Shown here: positions 18,701 through 33,900 of the stretch, piece after piece
Layout of the letters: each line of letters begins with the position of its first letter
Position numbering within the stretch: the stretch's first letter is position 1
NCBI GenBank assembly: GCA_946800325.1
Contig: OX326959.1
Coordinates: forward strand, 2,996,501 to 3,060,500
DNA from: Luzula sylvatica
Taxonomy: Eukaryota > Streptophyta > Magnoliopsida > Poales > Juncaceae
Direction: 5' to 3'
Length of the DNA stretch: 64,000 nucleotides
Translations under genes and position numbers: made by a program
Notes under the pieces: model-generated
What the model was told of the DNA's origin: nothing
Seen by the model: only the letters and a program-made list of their open reading frames with translations
The model's database searches: none

Positions 18701-21700
18701 GATATAAAAATCGTGCCATTTGGAGAAAGATTGAGAAAGCTACAATTGGACAATCTTCATATTCATTAATTCAAGATGAAATTCCAAAAAAAACCGTATT
18801 TTTTGTTAATTCGGGTTCAAAATACATCATTTCCAAAATTCGGCCGCGAAGTTGCATTCCTCTCGTCGAGGCGAGCGATTTTGATATGAAGATCGTGCCA
18901 TTTCGAGAAAGTATGAGAAAGTTACAATGTGATAATCTTCATATTCAATAATTCATGATGAAATTACCAAAAAAACTGTATTTTCTGTAAATTCGGGTTC
19001 AAAATACATAATTTCCCAAATTCGTTCGCGCTGCTGTATTCCTCTCGCCAGGGCAAACGATTTTGATATAAAAATCGTGCCATTTGGAGAAAGATTGAGA
19101 AAGCTACAATTGGACAATCTTCATATTCAATAATTCAAGATGAAATTACAAAAAAAACCGTATTTTTTGTTAATTCGGGTTCAAAATACATCATTTCCAA
19201 AATTGGACCGCGTTGCTGCATTCCTCTCGTCGAGGCGAGAGATTTTGATATGAAGATCGTGCCATTTGGAGAAAGTATGAGAAAGTTACAAAGTGATAAT
19301 CTTCATATTGAATAATTCATGATGAAATTACCAAAAAAACTGTATTTTCTGTTAATTCGGGTTCAAAATACATAATTTCCCAAATTCGTTCGCGCTGCTG
19401 TATTCCTATCGCCGGGGCGAACGATTTTGATATAAAAATCGTGCCATTTGGAGAAAGATTGAGAAAGCTACAATTGGACAATCTTCATATTCAATAATTC
19501 AAGATGAAATTCCAAAAAAAACCGTATTTTTTGTTAATTCGGGTTCAAAATACATAATTTCCAAAATTCGGCCCCGCTGTAGCATTCCTCTCGTCGAGGC
19601 GAGCGATTTTGATATGAAGATCGTGCCATTTCGAGAAAGTATGAGAAAGTTACAATGTGATAATCTTCGTATTCAATAATTCATGATGAAATTACTAAAA
19701 AAACTGTATTTTCTGTTAATTCGGTTCAAAGTACATAATTTCCCAAATTCGTTCGCGCTGCCGTATTCCTCTCGCCGGGGCGAACGATTTTGATATAAAA
19801 ATCGTGCCATTTTGAGAAAGATTGAGAAAGCTACAATTGGACAATCTTCATATTCAATAATTCAAGATGAAATTCCAAAAAAAAAACCGTATTTTTTGTT
19901 AATTCGGGTTCAAAATACATCATTTCCAAAATTCGGCCGCGTAGTTGCATTCCTCTCGTCAAGGCGAGCGATTTTGATATGAAGATCGTGCCATTTCGAG
20001 AAAGTATGAGAAAGTTACAATATGATAATCTTCGTATTCAATAATTCATGATGAAATTACCAAAAAAACTGTATTTTCTGTTAATTCGGGTTCAAAATAC
20101 ATAATTTCCCAAATTCATTCGCGCCGCCGTATTCCTCTCGCCGGGGCGAACGATTTTGATATAAAAATCGTGCCATTTGGAGAAATATTGAGAAAGCTAC
20201 AATTGGACAATCTTCATATTCAATAATTCAAGATGAAATTACAAAAAAAACCGTATTTTTTGTTAATTCGGGTTCAAAATACATCATTTCCAAAATTCGG
20301 CCGCGCAGTTGCATTCCGCTCGTCGAGACGAACGATTTTGATATGAAGATCGTGCCATTTCGAGAAAGTATGAGAAAGTTACAATGTGATAATCTTCATA
20401 TTCTATAATTTATGATGAAATTACCAAAAAAACTGTATTTTCTGTAAATTCGGGTTCAAAATACATAATTTCCCAAATTCGTTCGCGCTGCTGTATTCCT
20501 CTCGCCAGGGCAAACGATTTTGATATAAAAATCGTGCCATTTGGAGAAAGATTGAGAAAGCTACAATTGGACAATCTTCATATTCAATAATTCAAGATGA
20601 AATTCCAAAAAAAAAACGTATTTTTTGTTAATTCGGGTTCAAAATACATCATTTCCAAAATTCGGCCGCGCTGTTGGATTCCTCTCGTCGAGGCGAGCGA
20701 TTTTGATATGAAGATCCTGCCATTTCGAGAAAGTATGAGAAAGTTACAATGTGATAATCTTCGTATTCAATAATTCATTATGAAATTACCAAAAAAACTG
20801 TATTTTCTGTTAATTCGGGTTCAAAATACAGAATTTCCCAAATTCGTTCGCGCTGCTGTATTCCTCTCGCCGGGGCGAACGATTTATATATAAAAATCGT
20901 GCCATTTGGAGAAAGATTGAGAAAGCTACAATTGGACAATCTTCATATTCAATAATTCAAGATTAAATTCCAAAAAAAACCGTATTTTTTGTTAATTCGG
21001 GTTCAAAATACATTATTTCCAAAATTCGGCCGCGCTGTTACATTCCTCTCGTCGAGGCGAGCGATTTTGATATGAAGATCGTGCCATTTCGAGAAAGTAT
21101 GAGAAAGTTACAATGTGATAATCTTCGTATTCAATAATTCATGATGAAATTTCCAAAAAAACTGTATTTTCTATTAATTCGGGTTCAAAATACATAATTT
21201 CCCAAATTCGTTCGCGCTGCCGTATTCCTCTCGCCGGGGCGAACGATTTTGATATAAAAATCGTGCCATTTGGAGAAAAATTGAGAAAGCTACAATTGGA
21301 CAATCTTCATATTCAATAATTCAAGACGAAATTACAAAAAAAACCGTATTTTTTGTTAATTCGGGTTCAAAATACATCATTTCCAAAATTGGACCGCGCG
21401 TTGCTACATTCCTCTCGTCGAGGCGAGCGATTTTGATATGAAGATCGTGCCATTTGGAGAAAGTATGAGAAAGTTACAAAGTGATAATCTTCTTATTCAA
21501 TAACTCATGATGAAATTACCAAAAAAACTGTATTTTCTGTTAATTCGGGTTCAAAATACATAATTTCCCAAATTAGTTTGGGCTGCTGTATTCCTCTCGC
21601 CGGGGCGAACGATTTTGATATAAAAATCGTGCCATTTGGAGAAAGATTGAGAAATCTACAATTGGACAATCTTCATATTCAATAATTCAAGATGAAATTC

Positions 21701-24700
21701 CAAAAAAAACCGTATTTTTTGTTAATTCGGGTTCAAAATACATCATTTCCAAAATTCGGCTGCGCAGTTGCATTCCTCTCGTCGAGGCGAGCGATTTTGA
21801 TATGAAGATCGTGCCATTTCGAGAAAGTATGAGAAAGTTACAATGTGATAATCTTCGTATTCAATAATTCATGATGAAATTACCAAAAAAACTGTATTTT
21901 CTGTTAATTCGGGTTCAAAATACATAATTTCCCAAATTCGTTCGCGCCGCCGTATTTCTCTCGCCGGGGCGAACGATTTTGATATAAAAATCGTGCCATT
22001 TGGAGAAAGATTGAGAAAGCTACAATTGGACAATCTTCATATTCAATAATTCAAGATGAAATTACAAAAAAAAACCGTATTTTTTGTTAATTCGGGTTCA
22101 AAATACATCATTTCCAAAATTCGGCCGCGCTGTTGCATTCCTCTCGTCGAGGCGAACGATTTTGATATGAAGATCGTGCCATTTCGAGAAAGTATGAGAA
22201 AATTACAATGTGATAATCTTCATATTCTATAATTCATGATGAAATTACCAAAAAAACTGTATTTTCTGTAAATTCGGGTTCAAAATACATAATTTCCCAA
22301 ATTCGTTCGCGCTGCTGTATTCCTCTCGCCAGGGCAAACGATTTTGATATAAAAATCGAGCCATTTGGAGAAAAATTGAGAGACCTACAATTGGACAATC
22401 TTCATATTCAATAATTCAAGATGAAATTCCAAAAAAAAACGTATTTTTTGTTAATTCGGGTTCAAAATACATCATTTCCAAAATTCGGCCGCGATGTTGC
22501 ATTCCTCTCGTCGAGGCGAGCGATTTTGATACGAAGATCCTTTCATTTCGAGAAAGTATGAGAAAGTTACAATGTGATAATCTTCGTATTCAATAATTCA
22601 TTATGAAATTACCAAAAAAACTGTATTTTCTGTTTATTCGGGTTCAAAATACATAATTTCCCAAATTCGTTCGCGCTGCTGTATTCCTCTCGCCGGGGCG
22701 AACGATTTTGATATAAAAATCGTGCCATTTGGAGAAAGATTGAGAAAGCTACAATTGGACAATCTTCATATTCAATAATTCAAGATGAAATTCCAAAAAA
22801 AACCGTATTTTTTGTTAATTCGGGTTCGAAATACATCAATTCCAAAATTCGGCCGCGCTGTTGCATTCCTCTCGTCGAGGCGAGCGATTTTGAAATGAAC
22901 ATCGTGCCATTTCGAGAAAGTATGAGAAAGTTACAATGTGATAATCTTCGTATTCAATAATTCATGATGAAATTACCGAAAAAACTGTATTTTCTATTAA
23001 TTCGGGTTCAAAATACATAATTTCCCAACTTCGTTCGCGCTGCCGTATTCGTCTCGCCGGAGCGAACGATTTTGATATAAAAATCGTGCCATTTGGAGAA
23101 AGATTGAGAAAGCTACAATTGGACAATCTTCATATTCAATAATTCAAGATGAAATTACAAAAAAAACCGTATTTTTTGTTAATTCGGGTTCAAAATATAT
23201 CATTTCCAAAATTGGACCGCGTTGCTGCATTCCTCTCGTCGAGGCGAGAGATTTTGATATGAAGATCGTGCCATTTGGAGAAAGTATGAGAAAGTTACAA
23301 AGTGATAATCTTCATATTGAATAATTCATGATGAAATTACCAAAAAAACTGTATTTTCTGTTAATTCGGGTTCAAAATACATAATTTCCCAAATTCGTTC
23401 GCGCTGCTGTATTCCTCTCGCCGGGGCGAACGATTTTGATATAAAAATCGTGCCATTTGGAGAAAGATTGAGAAAGCTACAATTGGACAATCTTCATATT
23501 CAATAATTCAAGATTAAATTCCAAAAAAAACCGTATTTTTTGTTAATTCGGGTTCAAAATACATCATTTCCAAAATTTGGCCGCGCTGTTGCATTCCTCT
23601 CGTCGAGGCGAGTGATTTTGATATGAAGATGGTGCCATTTCGAGAAAGTATGAGAATGTTACAATGTGATAATCTTCGTATTCAATAATTCATTATGAAA
23701 TTACCAAAAAAACTGTATTTTCTGTTAATTCGGGTTCAAAATACATAATTTCCCAAATTCGTTCGCTGTATTTCTCTCGCCGGGGCAAACGATTTTGATA
23801 TAAAAATCGTGCCATTTGGAGAAAGATTGAGAAAGCTACAACTGGACAATCTTCATATTCAATAATTCAAGATGAAATTACAAAAAAAAACCGTATTTTT
23901 TGTTAATTCGGGTTCAAAATACATCATTTCCAAAATTCGGCCGTGCTGTTGCATTCCTCTCGTCGAGGCGAGCGATTTTGATATGAAGATCGTGCCATTT
24001 CGAGAAAGTATGAGAAAGTTACAATGTGATAATCTTCATATTCAATAATTCATGATGAAATTACCAAAAAAACTGTATTTTCTGTAAATTCGGGTTCAAA
24101 ATACATAATTTCCCAAATTCGTTCGCGCTGCTGTATTCCTCTCGCCGGGGCGAACGATTTTGATATAAAAATCGTGCCATTTGGAGAAAGATTGAGAAAG
24201 CTACAATTGGACAATCTTCATATTCAATAATTCAAGATGAAATTCCAAAAAAAACCGTATTTTTTGTTAATTCGGGTTCAAAATACATCATTTCCAAAAT
24301 TCGGCCGCGCTATTGCATTCCTCTCGTCGAGGCGAGCGATTTTGATATGAAGATCGTGCCATTTCGAGAAAGTATGAGAAAGTTACAATGTGATAATCTT
24401 CGTATTCAATAATTCATGATGAAATTACCAAAAAAACTGTATTTTCTATTAATTCGGGTTCAAAATATACATAATTTCCCAAATTCGTTCGCGCTACCGT
24501 ATTCCTCTCGCCAGGGCGAATGATTTTGATATAAAAATCGTGCCATTTGGAGAAAGATTGAGAAAGCTACAATTGGACAATCTTCATATTCAATAATTCA
24601 AGATGAAATTACAAAAAAACCGTATTTTTTGTTAATTCGGGTTCAAAATACATCATTTCCAAAATTCGGCCGCGGTGTTGCATTCCTCTCGTCGAGGCGA

Positions 24701-24908
24701 GCGATTTTGATATGAAGATCGTGCCATTTCGAGAAAGTATGAGAAAGTTACAATGTGATAATCTTCATATTCAATAATTCATGATGAAATTACCAAAAAA
24801 ACTGTATTTTCTGTAAATTCGGGTTCAAAATACATAATTTCCCAAATTCGTTCGCGCTACTGTATTCCTCTCGCCGGGGCGAACGATTTTGATATAAAAA
24901 TCGTGCCA
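15788..24908 (+). repeat. Array 2 sub-block with an older HOR (~1459 bp)
   Basis: Marker variants recur about 1459 bp apart: CGGTGTTGCAGTCCTC at 16293 and 17752, and an insertion giving GTTAATTATTCGGG at 16615 and 18074. The variant GCGTTGCTGCATTCC with GAGAGATT occurs near 17023, 18482, 19208 and 23215. Later copies carry many private changes, so the 8-monomer order is less regular here than further right. Confidence 0.75.
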
Positions 24909-27900
24909 TTTTGAGAAAGATTGAGAAAGCTACAATTGGACAATCTTCATATTCAATAATTCAAGATGAAATTCCAAAAAAAACCTTATTTTTTGTTAAT
25001 TCGGGTTCAAAATACATCATTTCCAAAATTCGGCCGCCCTGTTGCATTCCTCTCGTCGAGGCGAGCGATTTTGATATGAAGATCGTGCCATTTCGAGAAA
25101 GTATGAGAAAGTAACAATGTGATAATCTTCGTATTCAATAATTCATGATGAAATTACCAAAAAAACTGTATTTTCTATTAATTCGGGTTCAAAATACATA
25201 ATTTCCCAAATTCGATCGAGCTGCCGTATTCCTCTCGCCGGGGCGAACGATTTTGATATAAAAATCGTGCCATTTGGAGAAAGATTGAGAGACCTACAAT
25301 TGGACAATCTTCATATTCAATAATTCAAGATGAAATTACAAAAAAAACCGTATTTTTTGTTAATTCGGGTTCAAAATACATCATTTCCAAAATTCGGCCG
25401 TGCTGTTGCATTCCTCTCGTCGAGGCGAGCGATTTTGATATGAAGATCGTGCCATTTCGAGAAAGTATGAGAAAGTTACAATGTGATAATCTTCATATTC
25501 AATAATTCATGATGAAATTACCAAAAAAACTGTATTTTCTGTAAATTCGGGTTCAAAATACATAATTTCCCAAATTCGTTCGCGCTGCTGTATTCCTCTC
25601 GCCGGGGCGAACGATTTTGATATAAAAATCGTGCCATTTGGAGAAAGATTGAGAAAGCTACAATTGGACAATCTTCATATTCAATAATTCAAGATGAAAT
25701 TCCAAAAAAAACCGTATTTTTTGTTAATTCGGGTTCAAAATACATCATTTCCAAAATTCGGCCGCGCTATTGCATTCCTCTCGTCGAGGCGAGCGATTTT
25801 GATATGAAGATCGTGCCATTTCGAGAAAGTATGAGAAAGTTACAATGTGATAATCTTCGTATTCAATAATTCATGATGAAATTACCAAAAAAACTGTATT
25901 TTCTATTAATTCGGGTTCAAAATACATAATTTCCCAAATTCGTTCGCGCTACCGTATTCCTCTCGCCAGGGCGAACGATTTTGATATAAAAATCGTGCCA
26001 TTTGGAGAAAGATTGAGAAATCTACAATTGGACAATCTTCATATTCAATAATTCAAGATGAAATTACAAAAAAACCGTATTTTTTGTTAATTCGGGTTCA
26101 AAATACATCATTTCCAAAATTCCGCCGCGCTGTTGCATTCCTCTCGTCGAGACGAGCGATTTTGATATGAAGATCGTGCCATTTCGAGAAAGTATGAGAA
26201 AGTTACAATGTGATAATCTTCATATTCAATAATTCATGATGAAATTACCAAAAAAACTGTATTTTCTGTAAATTCGGGTTCAAAATACATAATTTCCCAA
26301 ATTCGTTCGCGCTACTGTATTCCTCTCGCCGGGGCGAACGATTTTTATATAAAAATCGTGCCATTTTGAGAAAGATTGAGAAAGCTACAATTGGACAATC
26401 TTCATATTCAATAATTCAAGATGAAATTCCAAAAAAAAACTTATTTTTTGTTAATTCGGGTTCAAAATACATCATTTCCAAAATTCGGCCGCCCTGTTGC
26501 ATTCCTCTCGTCGAGGCGAGCGATTTTGATATGAAGATCGTGCCATTTCGAGAAAGTATGAGAAAGTAACAATGTGATAATCTTCGTATTCAATAATTCA
26601 TGATGAAATTACCAAAAAAACTGTATTTTCTATTAATTCGGGTTCAAAATACATAATTTCCCAAATTCGATCGCGCTGCCGTATTCCTCTCGCCGGGGCG
26701 AACGATTTTGATATAAAAATCGTGCCATTTGGAGAAAGATTGAGAAAGCTACAATTGGACAATCTTCATATTCAATAATTCAAGATGAAATTACAAAAAA
26801 AACCGTATTTTTTGTTAATTCGGGTTCAAAATACATCATTTCCAAAATTCGGCCGTGCTGTTGCATTCCTCTCGTCGAGGCGAGCGATTTTGATATGAAG
26901 ATCGTGCCATTTCGAGAAAGTATGAGAAAGTTACAATGTGATAATCTTCATATTCAATAATTCATGATGAAATTACCAAAAAAACTGTATTTTCTGTAAA
27001 TTCGGGTTCAAAATACATAATTTTCCAAATTCGTTCGCGCTGCTGTATTCCTCTCGCCGGGGCGAACGATTTTGATATAAAAATCGTGCCATTTGGAGAA
27101 AGATTGAGAAAGCTACAATTGGACAATCTTCATATTCAATAATTCAAGATGAAATTCCAAAAAAAACCGCATTTTTTGTTAATTCGGGTTCAAAATACAT
27201 CATTTCCAAAATTCGGCCGCGCTATTGCATTCCTCTCGTCGAGGCGAGCGATTTTGATATGAAGATCGTGCCATTTCGAGAAAGTATGAGAAAGTTACAA
27301 TGCGATAATCTTCGTATTCAATAATTCATGATGAAATTACCAAAAAAACTGTATTTTCTATTAATTCGGGTTCAAAATACATAATTTCCCAAATTCGTTC
27401 GCGCTACCGTATTCCTCTCGCCAGGGCGAACGATTTTGATATAAAAATCGTGCCATTTGGAGAAAGATTGAGAAATCTACAATTGGACAATCTTCATATT
27501 CAATAATTCAAGATGAAATTACAAAAAAACCGTATTTTTTGTTAATTCGGGTTCAAAATACATCATTTCCAAAATTCCGCCGCGCTGTTGCATTCCTCTC
27601 GTCGAGACGAGCGATTTTGATATGAAGATCGTGCCATTTCGAGAAAGTATGAGAAAGTTACAATGTGATAATCTTCATATTCAATAATTCATGATGAAAT
27701 TACCAAAAAAACTGTATTTTCTGTAAATTCGGGTTCAAAATACATAATTTCCCAAATTCGTTCGCGCTACTGTATTCCTCTCGCCGGGGCGAACGATTTT
27801 GATATAAAAATCGTGCCATTTTGAGAAAGATTGAGAAAGCTACAATTGGACAATCTTCATATTCAATAATTCAAGATGAAATTCCAAAAAAAACCTTATT

Positions 27901-30900
27901 TTTTGTTAATTCGGGTTCAAAATACATCATTTCCAAAATTCGGCCGCCCTGTTGCATTCCTCTCGTCGAGGCGAGCGATTTTGATATGAAGATCGTGCCA
28001 TTTCGAGAAAGTATGAGAAAGTAACAATGTGATAATCTTCGTATTCAATAATTCATGATGAAATTACCAAAAAAACTGTATTTTCTATTAATTCGGGTTC
28101 AAAATACAAAATTTCCCAAATTCGATCGCGCTGCCGTATTCCTCTCGCCGGGGCGAACGATTTTGATATAAAAATCGTGCCATTTGGAGAAAGATTGAGA
28201 AAGCTACAATTGGACAATCTTCATATTCAATAATTCAAGATGAAATTACAAAAAAAACCGTATTTTTTGTTAATTCGGGTTCAAAATACATCATTTCCAA
28301 AATTCGGCCGTGCTGTTGCATTCCTCTCGTCGAGGCGAGCGATTTTGATATGAAGATCGTGCCATTTCGAGAAAGTATGAGAAAGTTACAATGTGATAAT
28401 CTTCATATTCAATAATTCATGATGAAATTACCAAAAAAACTGTATTTTCTGTAAATTCGGGTTCAAAATACATAATTTCCCAAATTCGTTCGCGCTGCTG
28501 TATTCCTCTCGCCGGGGCGAACGATTTTGATATAAAAATCGTGCCATTTGGAGAAAGATTGAGAAAGCTACAATTGGACAATCTTCATATTCAATAATTC
28601 AAGATGAAATTCCAAAAAAAACCGTATTTTTTGTTAATTCGGGTTCAAAATACATCATTTCCAAAATTCGGCCGCGATATTGCATTCCTCTCGTCGAGGC
28701 GAGCGATTTTGATATGAAGATCGTGCCATTTCGAGAAAGTATGAGAAAGTTACAATGTGATAATCTTCGTATTCAATAATTCATGATGAAATTACCAAAA
28801 AAACTGTATTTTCTATTAATTCGGGTTCAAAATATACATAATTTCCCAAATTCGTTCGCGCTACCGTATTCCTCTCGCCAGGGCGAATGATTTTGATATA
28901 AAAATCGTGCCATTTGGAGAAAGATTGAGAAAGCTACAATTGGACAATCTTCATATTCAATAATTCAAGATGAAATTACAAAAAAACCGTATTTTTTGTT
29001 AATTCGGGTTCAAAATACATCATTTCCAAAATTCGGCCGCGGTGTTGCATTCCTCTCGTCGAGGCGAGCGATTTTGATATGAAGATCGTGCCATTTCGAG
29101 AAAGTATGAGAAAGTTACAATGTGATAATCTTCATATTCAATAATTCATGATGAAATTACCAAAAAAACTGTATTTTCTGTAAATTCGGGTTGAAAATAC
29201 ATAATTTCCCAAATTCGTTCGCGCTACTGTGTTCCTCTCGCCGGGGCGAACGATTTTGATATAAAAATCGTGCCATTTTGAGAAAGATTGAGAAAGCTAC
29301 AATTGGACAATCTTCATATTCAATAATTCAAGATGAAATTCCAAAAAAAACCTTATTTTTTGTTAATTCGGGTTCAAAATACATCATTTCCAAAATTCGG
29401 CCGCCCTGTTGCATTCCTCTCGTCGAGGCGAGCGATTTTGATATGAAGATCATGCCATTTCGAGAAAGTATGAGAAAGTAACAATGTGATAATCTTCGTA
29501 TTCAATAATTCATGATGAAATTACCCCAAAAACTGTATTTTCTATTAATTCGGGTTCAAAATACATAATTTCCCAAATTCGATCGAGCTGCCGTATTCCT
29601 CTCGCCGGGGCGAACGATTTTGATATAAAAATCGTGCCATTTGGAGAAAGATTGAGAAAGCTACAATTGGACAATCTTCATATTCAATAATTCAAGATGA
29701 AATTACAAAAAAAAACCGTATTTTTTGTTAATTCGGGTTCAAAATACATCATTTCCAAAATTCGGCCGTGCTGTTGCATTCCTCTCGTCGAGGCGAGCGA
29801 TTTTGATATGAAGATCGTGCCATTTCGAGAAAGTATGAGAAAGTTACAATGTGATAATCTTCATATTCAATAATTCATGATGAAATTACCAAAAAAACTG
29901 TATTTTCTGTAAATTCGGGTTCAAAATACATAATTTCCCAAATTCGTTCGAGCTGCTGTATTCCTCTCGCCGGGGCGAACGATTTTGATATAAAAATCGT
30001 GCCATTTGGAGAAAGATTGAGAAAGCTACAATTGGACAATCTTCATATTCAATAATTCAAGATGAAATTCCAAAAAAAACCGTATTTTTTGTTAATTCGG
30101 GTTCAAAATACATCATTTCCAAAATTCGGCCGCGCTATTGCATTCCTCTCGTCGAGGCGAGCGATTTTGATATGAAGATCGTGCCATTTCGAGAAAGTAT
30201 GAGAAAGTTACAATGTGATAATCTTCGTATTCAATAATTCATGATGAAATTACCAAAAAAACTGTATTTTCTATTAATTCGGGTTCAAAATACATAATTT
30301 CCCAAATTCGTTCGCGCTACCGTATTCCTCTCGCGAGGGCGAACGATTTTGATATAAAAATCGTGCCATTTGGAGAAAGATTGAGAAATCTACAATTGGA
30401 CAATCTTCATATTCAATAATTCAAGATGAAATTACAAAAAAACCGTATTTTTTGTTAATTCGGGTTCAAAATACATCATTTCCAAAATTCCGCCGCGTTG
30501 TTGCATTCCTCTCGTCGAGACGAGCGATTTTGATATGAAGATCGTGCCATTTCGAGAAAGTATGAGAAAGTTACAATGTGATAATCTTCATATTCAATAA
30601 TTCATGATGAAATTACCAAAAAAACTGTATTTTCTGTAAATTCGGGTTCAAAATACATAATTTCCCAAATTCGTTCGCGCTACTGTATTCCTCTCGCCGG
30701 GGCGAACGATTTTGATATAAAAATCGTGCCATTTTGAGAAAGATTGAGAAAGCTACAATTGGACAATCTTCATATTCAATAATTCAAGATGAAATTCCAA
30801 AAAAAAACTTATTTTTTGTTAATTCGGGTTCAAAATACATCATTTCCAAAATTCGGCCGCCCTGTTGCATTCCTCTCGTCGAGGCGAGCGATTTTGATAT

Positions 30901-33900
30901 GAAGATCGTGCCATTTCGAGAAAGTATGAGAAAGTAACAATGTGATAATCTTCGTATTCAATAATTCATGATGAAATTACCAAAAAAACTGTATTTTCTA
31001 TTAATTCGGGTTCAAAATACATAATTTCCCAAATTCGATCGCGCTGCCGTATTCCTCTCGCCGGGGCGAACGATTTTGATATAAAAATCGTGCCATTTGG
31101 AGAAAGATTGAGAAAGCTACAATTGGACAATCTTCATATTCAATAATTCAAGATGAAATTACAAAAAAAACCGTATTTTTTGTTAATTCGGGTTCAAAAT
31201 ACATCATTTCCAAAATTCGGCCGTGCTGTTGCATTCCTCTCGTCGAGGCGAGCGATTTTGATATGAAGATCGTGCCATTTCGAGAAAGTATGAGAAAGTT
31301 ACAATGTGATAATCTTCATATTCAATAATTCATGATGAAATTACCAAAAAAACTGTATTTTCTGTAAATTCGGGTTCAAAATACATAATTTCCCAAATTC
31401 GTTCGCGCTGCTGTATTCCTCTCGCCGGGGCGAACGATTTTGATATAAAAATCGTGCCATTTGGAGAAAGATTGAGAAAGCTACAATTGGACAATCTTCA
31501 TATTCAATAATTCAAGATGAAATTCCAAAAAAAACCGTATTTTTTGTTAATTCGGGTTCAAAATACATCATTTCCAAAATTCGGCCGCGCTATTGCATTC
31601 CTCTCGTCGAGGCGAGCGATTTTGATATGAAGATCGTGCCATTTCGAGAAAGTATGAGAAAGTTACAATGTGATAATCTTCGTATTCAATAATTCATGAT
31701 GAAATTACCAAAAAAACTGTATTTTCTATTAATTCGGGTTCAAAATACATAATTTCCCAAATTCGTTCGCGCTACCGTATTCCTCTCGCCAGGGCGAACG
31801 ATTTTGATATAAAAATCGTGCCATTTGGAGAAAGATTGAGAAATCTACAATTGGACAATCTTCATATTCAATAATTCAAGATGAAATTACAAAAAAACCG
31901 TATTTTTTGTTAATTCGGGTTCAAAATACATCATTTCCAAAATTCCGCCGCGCTGTTGCATTCCTCTCGTCGAGACGAGCGATTTTGATATGAAGATCGT
32001 GCCATTTCGAGAAAGTATGAGAAAGTTACAATGTGATAATCTTCATATTCAATAATTCATGATGAAATTACCAAAAAAACTGTATTTTCTGTAAATTCGG
32101 GTTCAAAATACATAATTTCCCAAATTCGTTCGCGCTACTGTATTCCTCTCGCCGGGGCGAACGATTTTGATATAAAAATCGTGCCATTTTGAGAAAGATT
32201 GAGAAAGCTACAATTGGACAATCTTCATATTCAATAATTCAAGATGAAATTCCAAAAAAAAACTTATTTTTTGTTAATTCGGGTTCAAAATACATCATTT
32301 CCAAAATTCGGCCGCCCTATTGCATTCCTCTCGTCGAGGCGAGCGATTTTGATATGAAGATCGTGCCATTTCGAGAAAGTATGAGAAAGTAACAATGTGA
32401 TAATCTTCGTATTCAATAATTCATGATGAAATTACCAAAAAAACTGTATTTTCTATTAATTCGGGTTCAAAATACATAATTTCCCAAATTCGATCGCGCT
32501 GCCGTATTCCTCTCGCCGGGGCGAACGATTTTGATATAAAAATCGTGCCATTTGGAGAAAGATTGAGAAAGCTACAATTGGACAATCTTCATATTCAATA
32601 ATTCAAGATGAAATTACAAAAAAAACCGTATTTTTTGTTAATTCGGGTTCAAAATACATCATTTCCAAAATTCGACCGTGCTGTTGCATTCCTCTCGTCG
32701 AGGCGAGCGATTTTGATATGAAGATCGTGCCATTTCGAGAAAGTATGAGAAAGTTACAATGTGATAATCTTCGTATTCAATAATTCATGATGAAATTACC
32801 AAAAAAACTGTATTTTCTATTAATTCGGGTTCAAAATACATAATTTCCCAAATTCGTTCGCGCTACCGTATTCCTCTCGCCAGGGCGAACGATTTTGATA
32901 TAAAAATCGTGCCATTTGGAGAAAGATTGAGAAATCTACAATTGGACAATCTTCATATTCAATAATTCAAGATGAAATTACAAAAAAACCGTATTTTTTG
33001 TTAATTCGGGTTCAAAATACATCATTTCCAAAATTCCGCCGCGCTGTTGCATTCCTCTCGTCGAGACGAGCGATTTTGATATGAAGATCGTGCCATTTCG
33101 AGAAAGTATGAGAAAGTTACAATGTGATAATCTTCATATTCAATAATTCATGATGAAATTACCAAAAAAACTGTATTTTCTGTAAATTCGGGTTCAAAAT
33201 ACATAATTTCCCAAATTCGTTCGCGCTACTGTATTCCTCTCGCCGGGGCGAACGATTTTGATATAAAAATCGTGCCATTTTGAGAAAGATTGAGAAAGCT
33301 ACAATTGGACAATCTTCATATTCAATAATTCAAGATGAAATTCCAAAAAAAAACTTATTTTTTGTTAATTCGGGTTCAAAATACATCATTTCCAAAATTC
33401 GGCCGCCCTATTGCATTCCTCTCGTCGAGGCGAGCGATTTTGATATGAAGATCGTGCCATTTCGAGAAAGTATGAGAAAGTAACAATGTGATAATCTTCG
33501 TATTCAATAATTCATGATGAAATTACCAAAAAAACTGTATTTTCTATTAATTCGGGTTCAAAATACATAATTTCCCAAATTCGATCGCGCTGCCGTATTC
33601 CTCTCGCCGGGGCGAACGATTTTGATATAAAAATCGTGCCATTTGGAGAAAGATTGAGAAAGCTACAATTGGACAATCTTCATATTCAATAATTCAAGAT
33701 GAAATTACAAAAAAAAACCGTATTTTTTGTTAATTCGGGTTCAAAATACATCATTTCCAAAATTCGACCGTGCTGTTGCATTCCTCTCGTCGAGGCGAGC
33801 GATTTTGATATGAAGATCGTGCCATTTCGAGAAAGTATGAGAAAGTTACAATGTGATAATCTTCATATTCAATAATTCATGATGAAATTACCAAAAAAAC